NCBI RefSeq assembly: GCF_016654115.1
Contig: NZ_JAEQAZ010000013.1
Location: 1 to 64,000, forward strand
Length of the DNA stretch: 64,000 bases
Direction: 5' to 3'
Source: Streptomyces sp. MBT53
GTDB lineage: Bacteria; Actinomycetota; Actinomycetes; Streptomycetales; Streptomycetaceae
Of this stretch, positions 34,472-43,561 are shown piece after piece. The stretch's first letter is position 1; every line of letters starts with the position of its first letter. Position numbers and translations under genes: made by a program. The notes beneath the pieces are model-generated. The model made no database searches. It was not told the DNA's origin and saw nothing but the letters and a program-made list of their open reading frames with translations.

Positions 34472-35704
34472 ATGACCGCCAGGGCACTTGAGGGCATCCG
34501 CGTCCTCGACATGACGCACGTCCAGTCCGGCCCCTCCGCCACCCAACTCCTCGCCTGGCTCGGCGCCGACGTCGTCAAGCTGGAGGCGCCCACCGGCGAC
34601 ATCACGCGCAAGCAGCTGCGCGACCTCCCGGACGTCGACTCCCTCTACTTCACGATGCTCAACTGCAACAAGCGGAGCATCACCCTCAATACCAAGACCG
34701 AGCGCGGCAAGGAGATCCTGACCGAGCTGATCCGGCGCTCCGACGTCATGGTCGAGAACTTCGGGCCGGGCGCGGTCGACCGTATGGGGTTCACCTGGGA
34801 TCGCATACAGGAGATCAATCCCCGGATCGTGTATGCGTCCATCAAGGGGTTCGGGGACGGCCCGTACACCAACTTCAAGGCGTACGAGGTGGTCGCGCAG
34901 GCGATGGGCGGGTCGATGTCGACCACCGGCTTCGAGGGCGGGCCGCCGCTGGCGACGGGCGCTCAGATCGGCGACTCCGGAACAGGAGTGCATACAGTAG
35001 CCGGGATACTGGCGGCACTGTTCCAGCGCGAGAGCACCGGCCGCGGTCAGCGGGTCAACGTGGCCATGCAGCACGCCGTGCTGAACCTGTGCCGGGTGAA
35101 ACTGCGCGACCAGCAGCGTCTCGCCCACGGCCCGCTCGCCGAGTACCCGAACGAGGACTTCGGCGACGAGGTGCCCCGCTCGGGCAACGCGTCCGGCGGC
35201 GGTCAGCCCGGCTGGGCGGTCAAGTGCGCGCCGGGCGGCCCGAACGACTACGTGTACGTCATCGTGCAGCCCGTCGGCTGGCGACCGCTCACCGAGCTGA
35301 TCGGCCGGCCCGAGCTGGCCGAGGACCCCGAGTGGGCGACGCCGGAGGCCCGGTTGCCGCAGCTGGCCAAGATGTTCCAGCTGATCGAGGAGTGGTCGTC
35401 CACGCTGCCCAAGTGGGAGGTGCTGGAGCGGCTCAACGCCCACAACATCCCGTGCGGGCCGATCCTGTCGACCAGGGAGATCATCGAGGACGCCTCGCTG
35501 GTCGCCAACGAGATGGTCGTGACGGTGCCGCACCCCGAGCGCGGCGAGTTCGTCACCGTCGGCAGCCCGCTGAAGCTCTCCGACTCCCCCGTGGACGTGA
35601 CCAGTTCACCGCTGCTCGGCGAGCACAACGAAGAGGTCTACATCGGCGAACTCGGTCTCGGCGACGAAGAGTTGCGCCTCCTCAAGTCGAACGGGGTGAT
35701 CTGA
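34472..35704 (+). CDS. frc: Formyl-CoA:oxalate CoA-transferase
   Basis: A 410-residue class III CoA-transferase. THVQSGP keeps the Gln17 position, [12 protein letters not shown] contains the catalytic Asp (Asp169 of the Oxalobacter enzyme), and [16 protein letters not shown] is the mobile glycine loop next to the active site. Long blocks such as [38 protein letters not shown] and NIPCGP match characterised Frc proteins. It moves CoA from formyl-CoA to oxalate in the cytoplasm. It lies 11 bp after the decarboxylase gene and one base before the acyl-CoA synthetase gene, so the three are one operon. Confidence 0.93.
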   Translation: MTARALEGIRVLDMTHVQSGPSATQLLAWLGADVVKLEAPTGDITRKQLRDLPDVDSLYFTMLNCNKRSITLNTKTERGKEILTELIRRSDVMVENFGPGAVDRMGFTWDRIQEINPRIVYASIKGFGDGPYTNFKAYEVVAQAMGGSMSTTGFEGGPPLATGAQIGDSGTGVHTVAGILAALFQRESTGRGQRVNVAMQHAVLNLCRVKLRDQQRLAHGPLAEYPNEDFGDEVPRSGNASGGGQPGWAVKCAPGGPNDYVYVIVQPVGWRPLTELIGRPELAEDPEWATPEARLPQLAKMFQLIEEWSSTLPKWEVLERLNAHNIPCGPILSTREIIEDASLVANEMVVTVPHPERGEFVTVGSPLKLSDSPVDVTSSPLLGEHNEEVYIGELGLGDEELRLLKSNGVI

Positions 35705-35708
35705 CGTG

Positions 35709-37853
35709 ATGGCAGAGGACCGGGTGCTGAAGGTGCGCGCCCTGCTCGACTCCGTGCGGGCGGAGGGACGGTTCGCGCTGACCGCGCCGGAGGGCAAGGT
35801 GATCGCCGACGCGTACGGGATCGCCGTACCGGGTGAGGAGTTGGCGACGGACGTCGACGAGGCGGTGGCGTACGCGGCGCGGTTCGGCGGGCCGGTGGTG
35901 ATGAAGATCGTCTCGCCGGACATCCTGCACAAGACCGACGCGGGTGGTGTGATCGTCGGGGTCGAGGGCGCGGCGGACGTACGGGCCGCGTTCCACAGGA
36001 TCGTCGACAACGCGCGTGCGTACAGCGCCGACGCCCGCATCGAGGGCGTCCAGGTGCAGGAGTTGCTGCCGCAGGGGCAGGAGGTCATCGTCGGCGCGGT
36101 GACCGATCCGACGTTCGGGAAGGTGGTCGCGTTCGGGCTCGGCGGGGTGCTCGTCGAAGTGCTGAAGGACGTGACGTTCCGGCTGGCGCCGGTGAGCGCG
36201 GACGAGGCGTTGTCCATGCTGGACTCGATCCGGGCGGCGGAGATCCTGCGCGGGGTGCGCGGCGCACCGGCCGTCGACCGGTGGGCGATCGCGGAGCAGA
36301 TCCGCCGGGTGTCCCAACTGGTAGCGGATTTCCCGGAGATCGCCGAGGTGGACCTCAACCCGGTGATCGCGACTCCGGACGGCGCGGTCGCGGCCGACAT
36401 CCGCGTGATCCTCGCCGAGTCGCAGCCGGTACCCCGTCGACGGTATACACGCGACGAGATCCTGACGACCATGCGCCGGCTGATGGAGCCGACCTCCGTC
36501 GCCGTGATCGGCGCCTCCAACGAGCAGGGCAAGATCGGCAATTCGGTGATGCGCAACCTCGTCGACGGCGGCTTCGCCGGCGAGATCCACCCGGTGAACC
36601 CCCGGGCCGATGACATCCTCGGCCGCAAGGCGTACAAGAGTGTCACGGACGTTCCCGGTGAGGTGGATGTGGCCGTCTTCGCCATTCCCGCCAAGTTCGT
36701 GGCAGCGGCACTGGAGGAGGTGGGTCGCAAGAACATCCCCAACGCCGTCCTCATCCCTTCCGGGTTCGCCGAGACCGGTGAGGTCCGACTCCAGGAAGAA
36801 ATAGTGGAGATAGCCGAGCGCTACGGCGTGCGGCTGCTCGGGCCGAACATCTACGGCTACTACTCCACCTGGCAGGATCTGTGCGCCACGTTCTGCACGC
36901 CGTACGACGTGAAGGGCGGGGTGGCGCTGACCTCGCAGTCCGGTGGCATCGGCATGGCCATCCTGGGGTTCGCGCGGACCACGAAGACGGGGGTGTCGGC
37001 GATCGTCGGGCTCGGCAACAAGTCGGACCTCGATGAGGACGACCTGCTGACCTGGTTCGGCGAGGACCCGCACACCGAGTGCATCGCGATGCACCTGGAG
37101 GATCTCAAGGACGGGCGCGCGTTCGTGGAGGCGGCCCGAAAGACCGTACCCCGTAAGCCTGTTGTGGTCCTGAAGGCCGGTCGTACGGCGGCGGGTGCGA
37201 AGGCCGCGGGCTCGCACACGGGCGCGCTGGCCGGCGACGACGCCGTGTACACGGACATCCTCAAGCAGGCCGGGGTCATCCGTGCCCCCGGGCTCAACGA
37301 CATGCTGGAGTACGCGCGCGGACTGCCGGTGCTGCCAACTCCCAAGGGTGACAACGTAGTTATCATCACGGGCGCCGGTGGCAGTGGCGTACTGCTCTCC
37401 GACGCGGTGACCGACAACGGCCTCTCCCTGATGGAGATTCCGCCCGATCTGGACGCGTCCTTCCGGGAGTTCATCCCGCCGTTCGGGGCCGCGGGCAACC
37501 CGGTCGACATCACCGGGGGCGAGCCGCCGTCGACGTACGAGGCGACGATCCGGCTCGGGCTGGAGGATCCGCGCATCCACGCGCTGGTCCTCGGCTACTG
37601 GCACACCATCGTCACTCCCCCGATGGTCTTCGCGGAGTTGACCGCGCGCGTGGTCGCCGAGTTCAAGGAACGCGGCATCGAGAAGCCGGTGGTGGCGTCG
37701 CTCGCGGGTGACGTGGAGGTCGAGGAGGCCTGCCAGTACCTGTACGAGCGCGGGGTGGTGGCGTACCCGTACACGACGGAGAAGCCGGTGGCCGTGCTCG
37801 GCGCGAAGTACCAATGGGCGCGTGCGGCAGGGCTGTTGGGCGGTGGTTCATGA
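35709..37853 (+). CDS. NDP-forming acyl-CoA synthetase (ATP-grasp + CoA-ligase fusion)
   Basis: A 714-residue fusion. The ATP-grasp half comes first (VIADAYGIAVPGEELATDVD, VMKIVSPDILHKTDAGGVIV, DLNPVIAT), then the CoA-binding/ligase half from about residue 255 (PTSVAVIGASNEQGKIGNSV, GVALTSQSGGIGMAILGFA) and the phospho-histidine in AAGSHTGALAGDD. This is the permuted order of archaeal-type acetyl-CoA synthetase (ADP-forming) relatives. It would recycle a carboxylic acid and CoA with ATP, perhaps priming the Frc cycle with an acyl-CoA. GTG 35706 immediately before ATG 35709 is an alternative. It completes the oxc-frc operon. Confidence 0.88.
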   Translation: MAEDRVLKVRALLDSVRAEGRFALTAPEGKVIADAYGIAVPGEELATDVDEAVAYAARFGGPVVMKIVSPDILHKTDAGGVIVGVEGAADVRAAFHRIVDNARAYSADARIEGVQVQELLPQGQEVIVGAVTDPTFGKVVAFGLGGVLVEVLKDVTFRLAPVSADEALSMLDSIRAAEILRGVRGAPAVDRWAIAEQIRRVSQLVADFPEIAEVDLNPVIATPDGAVAADIRVILAESQPVPRRRYTRDEILTTMRRLMEPTSVAVIGASNEQGKIGNSVMRNLVDGGFAGEIHPVNPRADDILGRKAYKSVTDVPGEVDVAVFAIPAKFVAAALEEVGRKNIPNAVLIPSGFAETGEVRLQEEIVEIAERYGVRLLGPNIYGYYSTWQDLCATFCTPYDVKGGVALTSQSGGIGMAILGFARTTKTGVSAIVGLGNKSDLDEDDLLTWFGEDPHTECIAMHLEDLKDGRAFVEAARKTVPRKPVVVLKAGRTAAGAKAAGSHTGALAGDDAVYTDILKQAGVIRAPGLNDMLEYARGLPVLPTPKGDNVVIITGAGGSGVLLSDAVTDNGLSLMEIPPDLDASFREFIPPFGAAGNPVDITGGEPPSTYEATIRLGLEDPRIHALVLGYWHTIVTPPMVFAELTARVVAEFKERGIEKPVVASLAGDVEVEEACQYLYERGVVAYPYTTEKPVAVLGAKYQWARAAGLLGGGS

Positions 37854-37865
37854 CGTGAGCCGACG

Positions 37866-37899
37866 CGGGGCCGGCCGACAGTGCGGTCGGCCGGCCCCG
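37866..37899 (+). terminator. Strong hairpin between the oxc-frc operon and the transporter pair
   Basis: A 14-bp perfect stem CGGGGCCGGCCGAC / GTCGGCCGGCCCCG with a 6-nt loop, starting 13 bp past the synthetase stop. It separates or attenuates read-through into the antiporters. Confidence 0.8.
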
Positions 37900-37973
37900 G
37901 GGACCCGTGCGCACACGAAAGGCAATGGACAGGGGGCGCTGGCCAGAACTTTCGACGCAAGGGGCACTGAGCG

Positions 37974-39362
37974 ATGGCAACAACGGACTACTCCACGTCC
38001 GTCCCTTTCAGGGAGGTGACGGACCGTCACGGCCGCGTGTACCGCATCGGCGAATCCGATGTCGACATCATGGGCCGGGCGCGCAAGTGGATGGTCGTCC
38101 TGCCCTGGGTGGGCATGATGGGCATCAGTTCCGCCGAGTACGCGTTCACGTCGGCGGAGGACACGCTCCACGACGCGCATCTGTGGAGCAGTGGGCACAT
38201 CTTCTGGCTGATGGGCGTCTGGGTGTTCTTCCAGGCGGCCGTGGCCTTCCCGGCCGGGCAGTTGCGGGAGAGCGGCAGACTCCCGGCGCGTACGGCCATG
38301 TTGATCGGCGCGCTCGGCACACTGCTGGGCTATCTGGCACTGGCGTTCGCACCGAACGTGCTCGTCGCCTACTTCGGCTTCGGCATGTGCAGCGGTATCG
38401 GCGCCGGTCTTGTGTATGCGACCTGCGTGAATATGGTCGGCAAGTGGTATCCGGAGCGCAAGGGCGGCAAGACCGGCTTCGTGAACGGCGGGTTCGCCTA
38501 CGGGTCCGTGCCGTTCGTGTTCCTCTTCACCTCGGTGCTGGATCTCGGCAACTACAAGGTGCTGCTCAGTCTGGTCGGCGTCGGGCTGTGTCTGGTGGTG
38601 GCGTCGGCGGGCTGGTTCTTCCGCGATCCGCCGAAGAACTGGTGGCCCGCGCACGTCGATCCGCTGAAGGCGGCCCAAGACCCCAGGATCCGGCGGGCGT
38701 TGGAGAAGAACCCGCCGGCGGTCAAGCAGTACACCCCCAAGGAGGCCGCCCGTACCCCCGTGCTCTGGATGATGTGGTTCTGTCTGCTCTGCACGGCCGG
38801 CATCAACATCTTCGGCATCGCCTTCCAGGTGCCGTTCGGCAAGGACATGGGCTTCGCGGGTGGGATCGTGGCCACGGCGATGTCCCTGAAGGCGATCGTC
38901 AACGGCACCGGGCGCGGGGTCATCGGCTGGATCTCCGACCGTTTCGGCCGCCGTCACACGCTGATCATCGTGTGTCTCGTGCTCGGCACCGCGCAGTTCG
39001 GGGTGCTGGTCTCGGGCCAGATGGGCAGCATGCCGTTCTTCCTGTTCTGCTCCATGGTCTCGGGTTTCGGCGGCGGGGCGATCTTCCCGCTGTTCGCGGC
39101 CATGACGGCGGACTACTTCGGTGAGAACAACAACGCCAGCAACTACGGGATGGTCTACAGCTCGAAGCTGATCTCGGGGCTCGTCGGGTCCGGTCTGGGC
39201 GCGGTCGTCGTCGGTGAGTGGGACTACCACGGCGCGTTCGTGCTGGCCGGTTCGGTGGGTCTGGCCTCCGCGGTGCTGGCGCTCTTCCTCAAGGCTCCGG
39301 GCCGGCCCAGCGCCCGGCGTATCGCCCCCAACCCGCAACCGCTCGGCGAGGAGATGGCGTGA
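37974..39362 (+). CDS. OFA-family MFS oxalate/formate antiporter (first of tandem pair)
   Basis: A 462-residue 12-helix carrier. A cytoplasmic lead-in (FREVTDRHGRVYRIGESDVD) is shared with the next gene. OFA features include GIGAGLVYATCVNMVGKWYP, GKTGFVNGGFAYGS, and SNYGMVYSSKLISGLVGSGL, where the lysine in SSKL aligns with the Lys355 region of OxlT. RDPPKNWWP in the central loop is typical. It would import oxalate in exchange for formate, bringing in substrate and generating proton motive force. AAGGGG precedes the ATG. It overlaps closely with its paralogue (1-bp gap). Confidence 0.9.
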   Translation: MATTDYSTSVPFREVTDRHGRVYRIGESDVDIMGRARKWMVVLPWVGMMGISSAEYAFTSAEDTLHDAHLWSSGHIFWLMGVWVFFQAAVAFPAGQLRESGRLPARTAMLIGALGTLLGYLALAFAPNVLVAYFGFGMCSGIGAGLVYATCVNMVGKWYPERKGGKTGFVNGGFAYGSVPFVFLFTSVLDLGNYKVLLSLVGVGLCLVVASAGWFFRDPPKNWWPAHVDPLKAAQDPRIRRALEKNPPAVKQYTPKEAARTPVLWMMWFCLLCTAGINIFGIAFQVPFGKDMGFAGGIVATAMSLKAIVNGTGRGVIGWISDRFGRRHTLIIVCLVLGTAQFGVLVSGQMGSMPFFLFCSMVSGFGGGAIFPLFAAMTADYFGENNNASNYGMVYSSKLISGLVGSGLGAVVVGEWDYHGAFVLAGSVGLASAVLALFLKAPGRPSARRIAPNPQPLGEEMA

Positions 39363-39363
39363 C

Positions 39364-40770
39364 ATGACCGCAGATCCCATCACCACGAACGAATCCGGCG
39401 CCGCGAACCGTCCCTACCGTGAAGTGACCGACGCCAACGGCCGCGTCTACCGCGTCGGCGAGACCGACCGCGACATCCTCGGTCACTCGCGCAAGATCAT
39501 GATCTATCTGCCATGGATCGCCATGATGGCGATCAGCGTCTTCGAGTACGCGTACGGCTCGGCGGAGGACACGCTGTCCAGCGCGCACGGCTGGACGCAG
39601 AGCAACACCTTCTGGATCCTGAGCGTTTGGGTGTTCTTCCAGGCAGGCATCGCCTTCCCCGCGGGCTGGATGCGGGAGAAGGGCATCCTGACGGCCCGCA
39701 AGGCGATGTACGCCGGCTCGGTGCTGTGCGTGATCGGTTTCCTGGCGCTGTCGCACCTGGACAACGTGTGGCTGGCGATCATCGGCTTCGGCGTGATCGG
39801 CGGCATCGGCGCCGGTCTGGTCTACGCGACCTGCATCAACATGGTCGGCAAGTGGTTCCCCGAACGGCGGGGCGCCCGCACCGGGTTCGTCAACGGCGGC
39901 TTCGCGTACGGCTCGCTGCCGTTCATCTTCATCTTCAACTACGCCTTCGACACCGGGAATTACCACCGGGTGCTGGATCTGATCGGCTGTTACATCCTGA
40001 TCGTGGTGTTCGGGTGCGCGTTCTTCTTCAAGGACCCGCCGAAGAACTGGTGGCCCGCCGACATCGATCCGCTGACCTACGGCGGCAACGACAAGAGCGC
40101 GACGAGCCTCGCCAAGAACCCGCCTGCCGTACGGCAGTTCACGCCCAAGGAGGCCATCCGCACCGGCATGCTGCCGCTGATGTGGCTGTCGATCGTGCTG
40201 ACCGCCGGGGTGTCGATCTTCGGGATCTCCTTCCAGGTCGACTTCGCGAAGGACGTGGGCTTCGGCCCGCTGGTGGCGGCCTCGTCGATGGGCGTCATGG
40301 CCGTCATCAACGGCATCGGCCGCGCGGTGGTCGGCTGGTTGTCCGACCTGTGGGGCCGCAAACTCACCCTGGTCTTCGTCATCGTCGTCCTGGGCCTCGC
40401 CCAGTTCGGCGTGATCTGGGCCGGTCATCTGCGCAGCGAGTGGCTGTTCCTGTTCTTCGCGTTCCTGTCCGGTTTCGGCGGCGGCGCGTTCTACCCGATG
40501 TTCGCGGCCCTGACCCCGGACTACTTCGGCGAGAACTTCAACGCCACCAACTACGGCCTGGTGTACAGCGGCAAGCTCGTCAGCGGCCTGTTCGGCGGCG
40601 GCCTCGGCTCCATGGTGGTCGCGGCCTGGGGCTACAACGGGGCGTACGCGCTGGCCGGCGGCGTCTCGATGGTGGCGGCGGCGATCGCGTTGCTGCTGCG
40701 GCAGCCGGGGCGTACGGCAGGGGGTGTTGCCCGGCAGAGGCGGGCTGGCACGGCGGAGGCGACCACGTAG
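39364..40770 (+). CDS. OFA-family MFS oxalate/formate antiporter (second of tandem pair)
   Basis: A 468-residue paralogue of the preceding carrier, with the same lead-in (YREVTDANGRVYRVGETDRD) and motifs GIGAGLVYATCINMVGKWFP, FKDPPKNWWPADIDP and TNYGLVYSGKLVSGLFGG. It starts one base after its neighbour stop (TGACATG), so translation is coupled. The pair may act as a heteromer or have different substrate affinities. The transport mode is known for OxlT; for these proteins it is inferred by family and context. Confidence 0.9.
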   Translation: MTADPITTNESGAANRPYREVTDANGRVYRVGETDRDILGHSRKIMIYLPWIAMMAISVFEYAYGSAEDTLSSAHGWTQSNTFWILSVWVFFQAGIAFPAGWMREKGILTARKAMYAGSVLCVIGFLALSHLDNVWLAIIGFGVIGGIGAGLVYATCINMVGKWFPERRGARTGFVNGGFAYGSLPFIFIFNYAFDTGNYHRVLDLIGCYILIVVFGCAFFFKDPPKNWWPADIDPLTYGGNDKSATSLAKNPPAVRQFTPKEAIRTGMLPLMWLSIVLTAGVSIFGISFQVDFAKDVGFGPLVAASSMGVMAVINGIGRAVVGWLSDLWGRKLTLVFVIVVLGLAQFGVIWAGHLRSEWLFLFFAFLSGFGGGAFYPMFAALTPDYFGENFNATNYGLVYSGKLVSGLFGGGLGSMVVAAWGYNGAYALAGGVSMVAAAIALLLRQPGRTAGGVARQRRAGTAEATT

Positions 40771-40782
40771 GCCCCCGGACCG

Positions 40783-40812
40783 GTGGGGCCCCGCACGGAT
40801 GCGAGGCCCCAC
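40783..40812. terminator. Bidirectional terminator between OFA pair and caspase unit
   Basis: GTGGGGCC / GGCCCCAC with further GCA/TGC pairing inside. It lies between two converging transcription units, 13 bp after the antiporter stop and 13 bp from the caspase stop. Confidence 0.75.
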
Positions 40813-40824
40813 ATCACCACGACG

Positions 40825-41775
40825 TCAGCTGTCGCCTTGGCGGAGCGACGCGGTGTCCACGGCGATCCCGGCGAAAAGCTCGGCCGCGTGGGCCAGGAGC
40901 ATGCGCTGATCACCGGGATCGATGAGCGGGTCCTTGCCCAATTCGTTGACCCGCAGCGCGAATTCCGTGCGGGCGGCGAGGCCTTCGGGGGTGTTTGCGG
41001 TGCCGTAGGCCGGGTTACGGACGAGGGCGAGGCGGCCGTGGTGGTCGAGGGTGCGTTGACGCGGGCGCGGTAGCCGTCCGTTCGGCTCCTGGGATACCGC
41101 GCTGAGTGTGGTGGGCAGCACCACCGAGAGATGGTGGAAGACCGTATTCAGGTCCAGGTACTCGGGCCCGTCCGGGATCCCCCTCTCGAACAGCCGCAGC
41201 AGACTTCCCGTGAATCCGGTGTGCCGTTCCGTCATTTCGTAGAGCGCTGAGGCGACCCGGTCCGTGGCACAGAGCAGATGCATATCGCCGGCACCGGGGT
41301 TGTCGAGGACTCGGCCGGCGAAGCAGCAGTCGAGTACGACAAAGGTCTGTTTGGCGCGGAGGTAGCGCAGTCGACTGAGGACGGAGCTGACCTGCAAGCC
41401 GGTACGGAGAGCTTCGGTTCCCTTGTCGACGGAACCGGTGAGGGCCAGGAACAGCTCCCTGCGTCCGCTGTCGTCACCGGCAGGTGCCATGCCGTGGCCG
41501 ACGTAGTAGAAGAGCACCACATCAGGTGTCCCACCGGCGATCCGGTCCAACGTCGTGAGGACCTCCTCCGTGCTGCTCGGATCGATGACCTTGAGGACGC
41601 GCTCCTTCTCAAAGAGCCCTTGGGAACCGGTCAGAGCCGTGGCTAGATCATCGACACAGGCATCAGCCTGCGGAATCCGGTGCAGACCACTGCCCGGCGC
41701 ATGCTGAGACGTACCCATCAGCACCGCCCAGGAACGCTCGCTGTCGATAAGCCGCGTGGGCCAAGGCACGGTCAT
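40825..41775 (-). CDS. Caspase-family (C14) peptidase, EACC1-associated type
   Basis: A 316-residue protein with a caspase-like fold: RSWAVLMGTSQHAPGSGLHR (first strand), catalytic His94 in VVLFYYVGHGM and Cys151 in FVVLDCCFAGRV. ATG 41775 is preferred over 41778 because AGAGGA then sits at normal spacing. The C-terminal 70 residues are helical without an obvious effector. It lies 10 bp downstream of a small EACC1-like gene, an arrangement described for bacterial conflict systems in which the constant component and effector are neighbours (Aravind group). It probably acts as a death-like protease when triggered. Targets unknown. Confidence 0.85.
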   Translation of the reverse strand: MTVPWPTRLIDSERSWAVLMGTSQHAPGSGLHRIPQADACVDDLATALTGSQGLFEKERVLKVIDPSSTEEVLTTLDRIAGGTPDVVLFYYVGHGMAPAGDDSGRRELFLALTGSVDKGTEALRTGLQVSSVLSRLRYLRAKQTFVVLDCCFAGRVLDNPGAGDMHLLCATDRVASALYEMTERHTGFTGSLLRLFERGIPDGPEYLDLNTVFHHLSVVLPTTLSAVSQEPNGRLPRPRQRTLDHHGRLALVRNPAYGTANTPEGLAARTEFALRVNELGKDPLIDPGDQRMLLAHAAELFAGIAVDTASLRQGDS

Positions 41776-41785
41776 CATGTTCCTC

Positions 41786-42145
41786 TCACGTCACGCAGGC
41801 CCTTTGAAGTTGGGCCACGATCGAAGGGACATGCGCCGGTGTCGGCGCCGTGGCCGTGTAGCTGCAACCGTCACCGCACGTGACGTTCACCGTGACTGCT
41901 CGCAGTCTGCTTCTGTCCTGCAGCCAGCCGCCGAGTCTGGTGATGACAGCATTGATCAGCGGCGCCGACAGCGCGAGCACATGTACCGCGTCCGGGACGT
42001 TACCCATGCGCCCGTCCGGTAGCGTCGGCGCCCCCAGGGTTACGGATGCCCGGGTCAGATCTCCTGCCTCGGTCAGCCACTCCTCCAGGCTTCTCGCGCA
42101 GTCCTCCGCGTCGTCTCCCTCGAACCTGAAGATCATCTCGGACAA
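41786..42145 (-). CDS. EACC1-like effector-associated constant component
   Basis: About 119 residues. The pattern is SEMIFRFEGDDAEDCARSLE, EEWLTEAGDLTRASVTLGAP, LPDGRMGNVPDAVHVLALSA, a hydrophobic helix ALSAPLINAVITRLGGWLQD, then RLRAVTVNVTCGDGCSYTAT. This small ferredoxin-like-plus-helix form matches what I know of EACC1, a component found next to caspases, trypsins and other effectors in actinobacteria. The start is uncertain: TTG 42145 has a G-rich element; ATG 42136 is an alternative. It is likely the sensor or coupling partner of the caspase. Assignment is by pattern, not by a search. Confidence 0.65.
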   Translation of the reverse strand: MSEMIFRFEGDDAEDCARSLEEWLTEAGDLTRASVTLGAPTLPDGRMGNVPDAVHVLALSAPLINAVITRLGGWLQDRSRLRAVTVNVTCGDGCSYTATAPTPAHVPSIVAQLQRACVT

Positions 42146-42702
42146 GATCAGCCCCCTGGAGTCAGCACCGGACGATGACGAACCGCTTGGCACCTTTCCC
42201 TGAACTCGCTGGCAGAGCTCAGAGAGTAGCCAGCCGAACGCACCCTGACTACAAGGCAGTTCAGACAAGCAGCCCAACTACGCTCCCTGTATGAGCACCG
42301 CGCCTGAAGAAGAGCCCGGCCGCGGAGTCGGCACGCCTCGCCTTCGTCAGCCACTGCACCATCGCCGAACTCACCGTGCCGCTCACCGCGCTGTCGGTCC
42401 AGGCCATCGGACAGGTCAGCACCGCGCTCCCGGGGGCCGCGTGACTTCCGGCCGAAGATCGGCTCCGGCTAATGCCCCTCCTCGCGATGCCGCGAGACAT
42501 CGTCTGTCTCTGCGCAGGCGTGAAGAGGACCGTCGGAAATCTGATCACAGCGTTCCGGGTGGACACGACACCGGACGACCGGTAATGGCGCTGCTCTCGC
42601 CGTGCGGCTGTTCGCTGTCGCAGAACTCACCGCCCTGATGGGCGTGTTGGCAGCAATACCGACGGCTCGAACCCGCTGGTGCGCCAGCTGTCTCGCGTCC
42701 GC
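42146..42702. other. 557-bp region with no intact gene; possible remnant
   Basis: Both strands are interrupted. A forward frame at 42307-42444 reads like genuine protein (SARLAFVSHCTIAELTVPLT, ending in a stop after ALPGAA) but lacks a start; I cannot assign it. The rest shows no codon-like structure. It may be the scar of a lost gene between the caspase unit and the GntR gene. Confidence 0.5.
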
Positions 42703-43380
42703 TCAGGACTTCTCCCGCTCGTGGTACGACCGCCGGGTGTGCTCGGTGTGTTCCCGCATCAGCAGGCTGGCGCGCAGCTCGTCGCGGGCCGCGATCGCGT
42801 CGATCAGGTGACGGTGCTCGATCCAGGACGTCAGGCCGCGCTGCCGTGCCACCGGCGTGTAGTACCAGCGGACGCGGCGGTCGACCTGCGCGGCGAGTTC
42901 GGCGAGGACGGCGTTGCCGGCCAGTTCCATGATCTTCGTGTGGAAGCGGGCGTTCATGGCGACGGCGGCGTCCACCTCGTCGGCGTCGACGGCGCGCTCG
43001 CCCTCCGCGCACAGCTCTTCCAGGACGGCGATGCCCGCCTTGCCCGCGTTGGCGGCGGCGAGCCGGGCGGCCTCGGCCTCCAACAGGGTGCGTACGGTGA
43101 GGAGTTGGTCGGCCTCCTCCTCCGTCGGCTCGTGCACGAACGCACCCTGCGCGGGCCGCAGATCGACCCAGCCCTCGGTGTTGAGCCGCTGCAGCGCCTC
43201 CCGCACGGGTTGCCGGGACACTCCGAGGTGCCCGGCGAGTTCGCTCTCGACGAGGTGCTGGCCGGGCCGCAGGGCGCGCGTGGTGATGAGTTCGAGCAGC
43301 GCCTCGTAGACACGGTCGCGCAGCGGGCCCGGGCGTTCGAGCTTGGGCACCGCCCCCTGCGGCAGTCCTTGCGACAACAT
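42703..43380 (-). CDS. GntR-family regulator (FadR/FCD subfamily)
   Basis: A 225-residue regulator. The winged helix is LRDRVYEALLELITTRALRP, GQHLVESELAGHLGVSRQPV and REALQRLNTEGWVDLRPAQG. The FCD effector domain follows with the metal-binding histidines in NARFHTKIMELAGN and IEHRHLIDAI. ATG 43380 follows AGGAGGGGG. Related near-palindromes occur in its own promoter, before oxc and before the ketopantoate-reductase-like gene, so it is the likely local regulator of the oxalate island. FCD proteins typically respond to small organic acids, which would suit oxalate, formate or glyoxylate. Confidence 0.92.
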   Translation of the reverse strand: MLSQGLPQGAVPKLERPGPLRDRVYEALLELITTRALRPGQHLVESELAGHLGVSRQPVREALQRLNTEGWVDLRPAQGAFVHEPTEEEADQLLTVRTLLEAEAARLAAANAGKAGIAVLEELCAEGERAVDADEVDAAVAMNARFHTKIMELAGNAVLAELAAQVDRRVRWYYTPVARQRGLTSWIEHRHLIDAIAARDELRASLLMREHTEHTRRSYHEREKS

Positions 43381-43413
43381 CGCGGTCCCCCTCCTGAGCA
43401 ACATCGGCATTTT

Positions 43414-43485
43414 GCAGACAGTAGCCAGCAGACAGTGCCTGTACGCGGCCGTACGACCAAGTATCGATTGTCTATCGTCTACAGT
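43414..43485. promoter_or_regulatory. GntR promoter with repeated operator-like words
   Basis: GCAGACAGT occurs at 43414-43422 and 43428-43436 (14-bp period). ATTGTCTATCGTCTACAGT (43467-43485) is an extended version of ATTGTCTACAGT, the reverse complement of the word at 46250-46261. This suggests autoregulation. Confidence 0.5.
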
Positions 43486-43561
43486 CTACGGCGCACAGTA
43501 GCCAGAGGGTGCGGGAGTCGACCTCGTCACATCCAAGGTCACACCTGAGCGTGTGCCCAGG

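Noticed and set aside
34987..35001. GTGCATACAGTAGCC inside frc as a GntR operator
   Set aside because: Shares only ATACAGT, lies within a conserved catalytic-loop coding region ([12 protein letters not shown]), and is likely coincidental.
32502..40812. Several 500-700 codon frames opposite oxc, frc, the acyl-CoA synthetase and OFA genes
   Set aside because: All mirror the codon periodicity of the forward genes and lack recognisable motifs.
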